Shown here piece by piece: positions 51,236 through 53,276 of a stretch of DNA of 53,276 nucleotides; position 1 is the stretch's first letter, and every line of letters begins with the position of its first letter. The notes under the pieces are model-generated. The model was not told the DNA's origin. It did not search any database and saw only the letters and a list, made by a program, of their open reading frames with translations. A program made the translations under genes and the position numbers. The stretch lies in assembly GCA_002704915.1 (NCBI GenBank), contig PAIP01000006.1:1-53276 (forward strand), read 5' to 3'. This DNA is from Parvularcula sp. Its GTDB lineage: Bacteria; Pseudomonadota; Alphaproteobacteria; Caulobacterales; Parvularculaceae.

Positions 51236-53122
51236 ATGGCTGACGGCGCATCGCGGCCTTGGAAGCGGCGAACCATGATGGCCTTTGCCGAGGATGCAGA
51301 TCCCCGGTTTTCGGAAAAACGCCAGGACGCGGATGAGAAGCCGGCGAAATTCGCCGACAAGGAGAAGAAGCGCGCGCGCATCGCCTTCACCGGCGAGGAG
51401 TGGGGCTTCGGCTATCAGGCAACCAAGAAATTCCTCGAACTCGCGCGCGAGCGGCGCACTGTGCCCGACGCCGGCTTTGGCGCCATGGAGCTCAAGGTCG
51501 AGCGCGAATTCGACGAGGCGAGCAAGAACAACCGCTTCGACTATCAAAACCCCGACACACAGCCTTTGCGCACCAAAGAACAGGCGCTCATGGCGGTGCA
51601 GCAGAACATCGCCGACTTCGCCATCGTGCCGTTCTACAATCCTTATTCGGGTTACGATTATGAATCGCTGCGCGCGGTGGCGAGCCTGTCGCGCCTGCGC
51701 GGCGTGCAGCAGATAGAGGCCAGCGATCACTACTGTCTCGCTGTGCATGAGTCGCAGCTTTACGACATCGTGCAGTCATCGCACCCCGGCACCGGTTTCT
51801 CCGCGCTGCAACGGCGGATGAGAAAATCTTGGGGACTCGTCGACACGGGCAGCGGCAACACGCCCTCAGGCGAAGCGGGCTATGACGGGGAGATGCCCCG
51901 CGCAGGCCTGCCCATCGACATGGCGGACCAGAAATTGATCCGTGACCGGATCGATGTGGTGTTCGCCGGCCCGGACGCATCGCGCCGCTGCAAGGCCAAA
52001 CTTGACGGCATGCGCGCGATCGGCGTCGATGTGCAGGAAACCGCACAGATGGTCGAACCCCATCGCGAGCTTGCGCGCATGGCCCGGTCGGCGGTTTCAA
52101 ACACGCGTCAGACAAACACCTTTTTCGATCCGATTTCCGGCGAAACCCGGCACTTCTCCACACTGGGCGCGGAAGCCCAGAACGGCAGGCTGTTCGCCAT
52201 GGTGCTGCCTTACGAAGTCGCCATGCGTTCCTCGGACTACATGATCATCGATCACAATTTCGAGCAGGGCGACCCAATGAAGACCCGCTTCATGGTGGTG
52301 GAAAACAATCCCGACCACACGCTCTATGAGGACCGCTACCGCACCACCGACGCCAAGACCGGCTACTGGACGCGCCGCCTCGCCACCATCGCCAATCCGC
52401 ATCTCGGCGATGCGGTGCCCGCCGGCCTTATGCGCATGTTAGGGATGGGCGTCGGCGCGCTGGCGATCCTGCTGCTGGTTCTTGGCGCCTATGGCATGAG
52501 CGCCTCTATGACCGCGCTCAGCCTGCCCCAGGGGCTTGAATGGATTTCATCGCTGACGGCGACCGGCGCGCTCGGCCTCGGGCTCGCAGCCGCCGCAGCG
52601 TCCTTCGTCATGCTGTCGTCGCAGGCGACCGGGTCTCGCGGCGTGCGCGCCATGTTCCTGTTCCGGCGCGACAAGACGGCGGCCTCTATCGGCGATATCG
52701 AAAACTATCTGCGCAATTACGGCGTGCGCCACACCGTTGTGCGCATCGATGAAGACAGCAACCGCGACGCGCCCGCCTCAATGGTGCTCGATGTGGAATT
52801 CGATCCGGAAGATTTCAAATACGGTCCTTTCGCCATGCTGTTCCGGCGCGCGCGCGGATCGGTCGTCAATGGCGCGGTCAAGAAAGCCTTCGCACGGTGG
52901 AAGAACCGCGGCGTCACCCTTCTGGCCGCGATGCCTATTGAAGCCGGTCAGGCGCAACTGCCGAAACATACGCCCCGCCGCTGGTGGAGCGAGGCGGTCA
53001 GCGACTGGCTTGCCGACGCCACGGAAACCTGGTTCATCCGCCTGTCGCGCATTCTGTTCTTCTATGTGCTGCCGGCGGCGCTGGTGCTCGCCATCGTTCT
53101 TAAATTTCTCAACGCCTGGTAA
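51236..53122 (+). CDS. large membrane protein with prephenate-dehydratase-like N-terminal domain
   Basis: The product of about 628 residues has a basic N-terminus and a domain (about residues 46-365) patterned like the prephenate dehydratase fold: ARIAFTGEEWGFGYQATKKF against pheA RIAYQGEPGAFSE, ADFAIVPFYNPYSG against the MLPVENSLAG loop, and MKTRFMVVENNPD (Thr350) against TTRFLEM. Two transmembrane helices (about 400-422 and 440-462), a soluble region and a C-terminal helix (about 603-625) follow. Genuine pheA is at 20379, so this is more likely a ligand-sensing or repurposed paralogue than an enzyme of phenylalanine synthesis. GGAGCGGGG precedes the start. A TTG at 51230 is an alternative. 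Confidence 0.65.
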   Translation: MADGASRPWKRRTMMAFAEDADPRFSEKRQDADEKPAKFADKEKKRARIAFTGEEWGFGYQATKKFLELARERRTVPDAGFGAMELKVEREFDEASKNNRFDYQNPDTQPLRTKEQALMAVQQNIADFAIVPFYNPYSGYDYESLRAVASLSRLRGVQQIEASDHYCLAVHESQLYDIVQSSHPGTGFSALQRRMRKSWGLVDTGSGNTPSGEAGYDGEMPRAGLPIDMADQKLIRDRIDVVFAGPDASRRCKAKLDGMRAIGVDVQETAQMVEPHRELARMARSAVSNTRQTNTFFDPISGETRHFSTLGAEAQNGRLFAMVLPYEVAMRSSDYMIIDHNFEQGDPMKTRFMVVENNPDHTLYEDRYRTTDAKTGYWTRRLATIANPHLGDAVPAGLMRMLGMGVGALAILLLVLGAYGMSASMTALSLPQGLEWISSLTATGALGLGLAAAAASFVMLSSQATGSRGVRAMFLFRRDKTAASIGDIENYLRNYGVRHTVVRIDEDSNRDAPASMVLDVEFDPEDFKYGPFAMLFRRARGSVVNGAVKKAFARWKNRGVTLLAAMPIEAGQAQLPKHTPRRWWSEAVSDWLADATETWFIRLSRILFFYVLPAALVLAIVLKFLNAW

Positions 53123-53193
53123 GGGACGCACTGACACCGGCTTCTTTGGTCCGGCAAGGGGCGCCTCGCTGGAAGACAGAGATCCCTCCGCGC

Positions 53194-53276
53194 TCAGCGC
53201 TTCAGGAAAAGATAGAACGCCCCGCCGCCGCCATGGCGCGGATGGGCGGGGGCCGCCCGGGAAACGAGCCCGCGCA
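53194..53276 (-). CDS. 3' end of an Smr-domain protein (partial)
   Basis: The last 26 codons of a reverse-strand gene read HPRHGGGGAFYLFLKR before a TGA at 53196-53194. The histidine, glycine run and terminal AFYLFLKR resemble the end of Smr-domain proteins (MutS2 C-terminal nuclease-like), which typically finish G-G-x-G-A-x-Y-V-x-L-R. The rest lies outside the window, so the assignment is tentative. Confidence 0.5.
   Translation of the reverse strand, partial: RGLVSRAAPAHPRHGGGGAFYLFLKR

Noticed and set aside
1-53276. CRISPR array, prophage or insertion sequence
   Set aside because: No regularly spaced repeats, transposase, integrase or phage structural genes were seen on either strand.

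Overview
The window looks like a GC-rich alphaproteobacterial chromosome segment, probably from the Caulobacterales/Parvularculales side of the class. That placement is inference from gene content and order: hslU, hslV, hisB, hisH, hisA, hisF and hisE are clustered, recR-ybaB-dnaX lies beside a 4.5S RNA gene, dapD/dapE/truA/fmt/def are grouped, pheA is divergent from a membrane-anchored cytochrome c, there is a TonB-dependent receptor and two VPLPA-CTERM surface proteins, and one intergenic region carries a perfect TTAA-N7-TTAA (CtrA-type) site. No phage, insertion sequence, CRISPR array or rRNA is visible.

Layout. 1-199 holds the start of a reverse-strand frame that begins like PriA and continues like a CopA-type multicopper oxidase, so it is an apparent chimera at the window edge. 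292-7885 holds a DUF1036 secreted protein, a HAD nucleotidase, lysine-pathway dapD and dapE around a deacetylase-like gene and a cupin, then truA, fmt and def. 8047-11255 holds two convergent RmuC-family genes, one canonical and one apparently without catalytic residues. 11330-14149 is a GtrA/GT2/GT87 lipid-linked sugar cassette. 14296-18145 is recR, ybaB, dnaX and the 4.5S RNA, interrupted by an AT-rich HNH-like gene. dnaX carries an E. coli-like A AAA AAG slippery site with an immediate -1 stop. 18249-24283 holds a DoxX-like protein, nudC, an AT-rich two-gene islet, pheA, cytochrome c, a YbjQ protein, and a two-gene unit encoding a proteasome-beta-like Ntn hydrolase. 24564-30207 holds a 50-residue membrane protein, selO, threonine ammonia-lyase and an NfeD/OB/slipin operon. 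30444-38477 holds a TonB receptor, tusA, a Sel1/peptidoglycan-binding protein with a beta-helix protein, a YjdM-like protein, tRNA-Leu(CAA), exoD, dsbB and coq7. 38562-53276 holds a peptidase M2 lipoprotein, a VPLPA-CTERM protein, the his cluster with a CYTH-CHAD gene and a tandem pair of tiny secreted Cys proteins inside it, hslV and hslU separated by a second VPLPA-CTERM gene, a large PDT-like membrane protein behind the CtrA-type site, and the end of an Smr-domain gene.

How the genes work together. Most are housekeeping: histidine, lysine and phenylalanine synthesis, translation initiation and maturation, DNA polymerase clamp loading and repair, HslUV proteolysis, and ubiquinone synthesis. 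Among them sit envelope, secreted and uncharacterised genes. The best candidates for undescribed biology are the dnaX frameshift site, the Ntn hydrolase with its partner, the PDT-like membrane protein with its CtrA-type site, the pseudo-RmuC facing true RmuC, and the Cys-rich secreted pair. All calls were made by reading the sequence. No database search, fold prediction or composition calculation was run.
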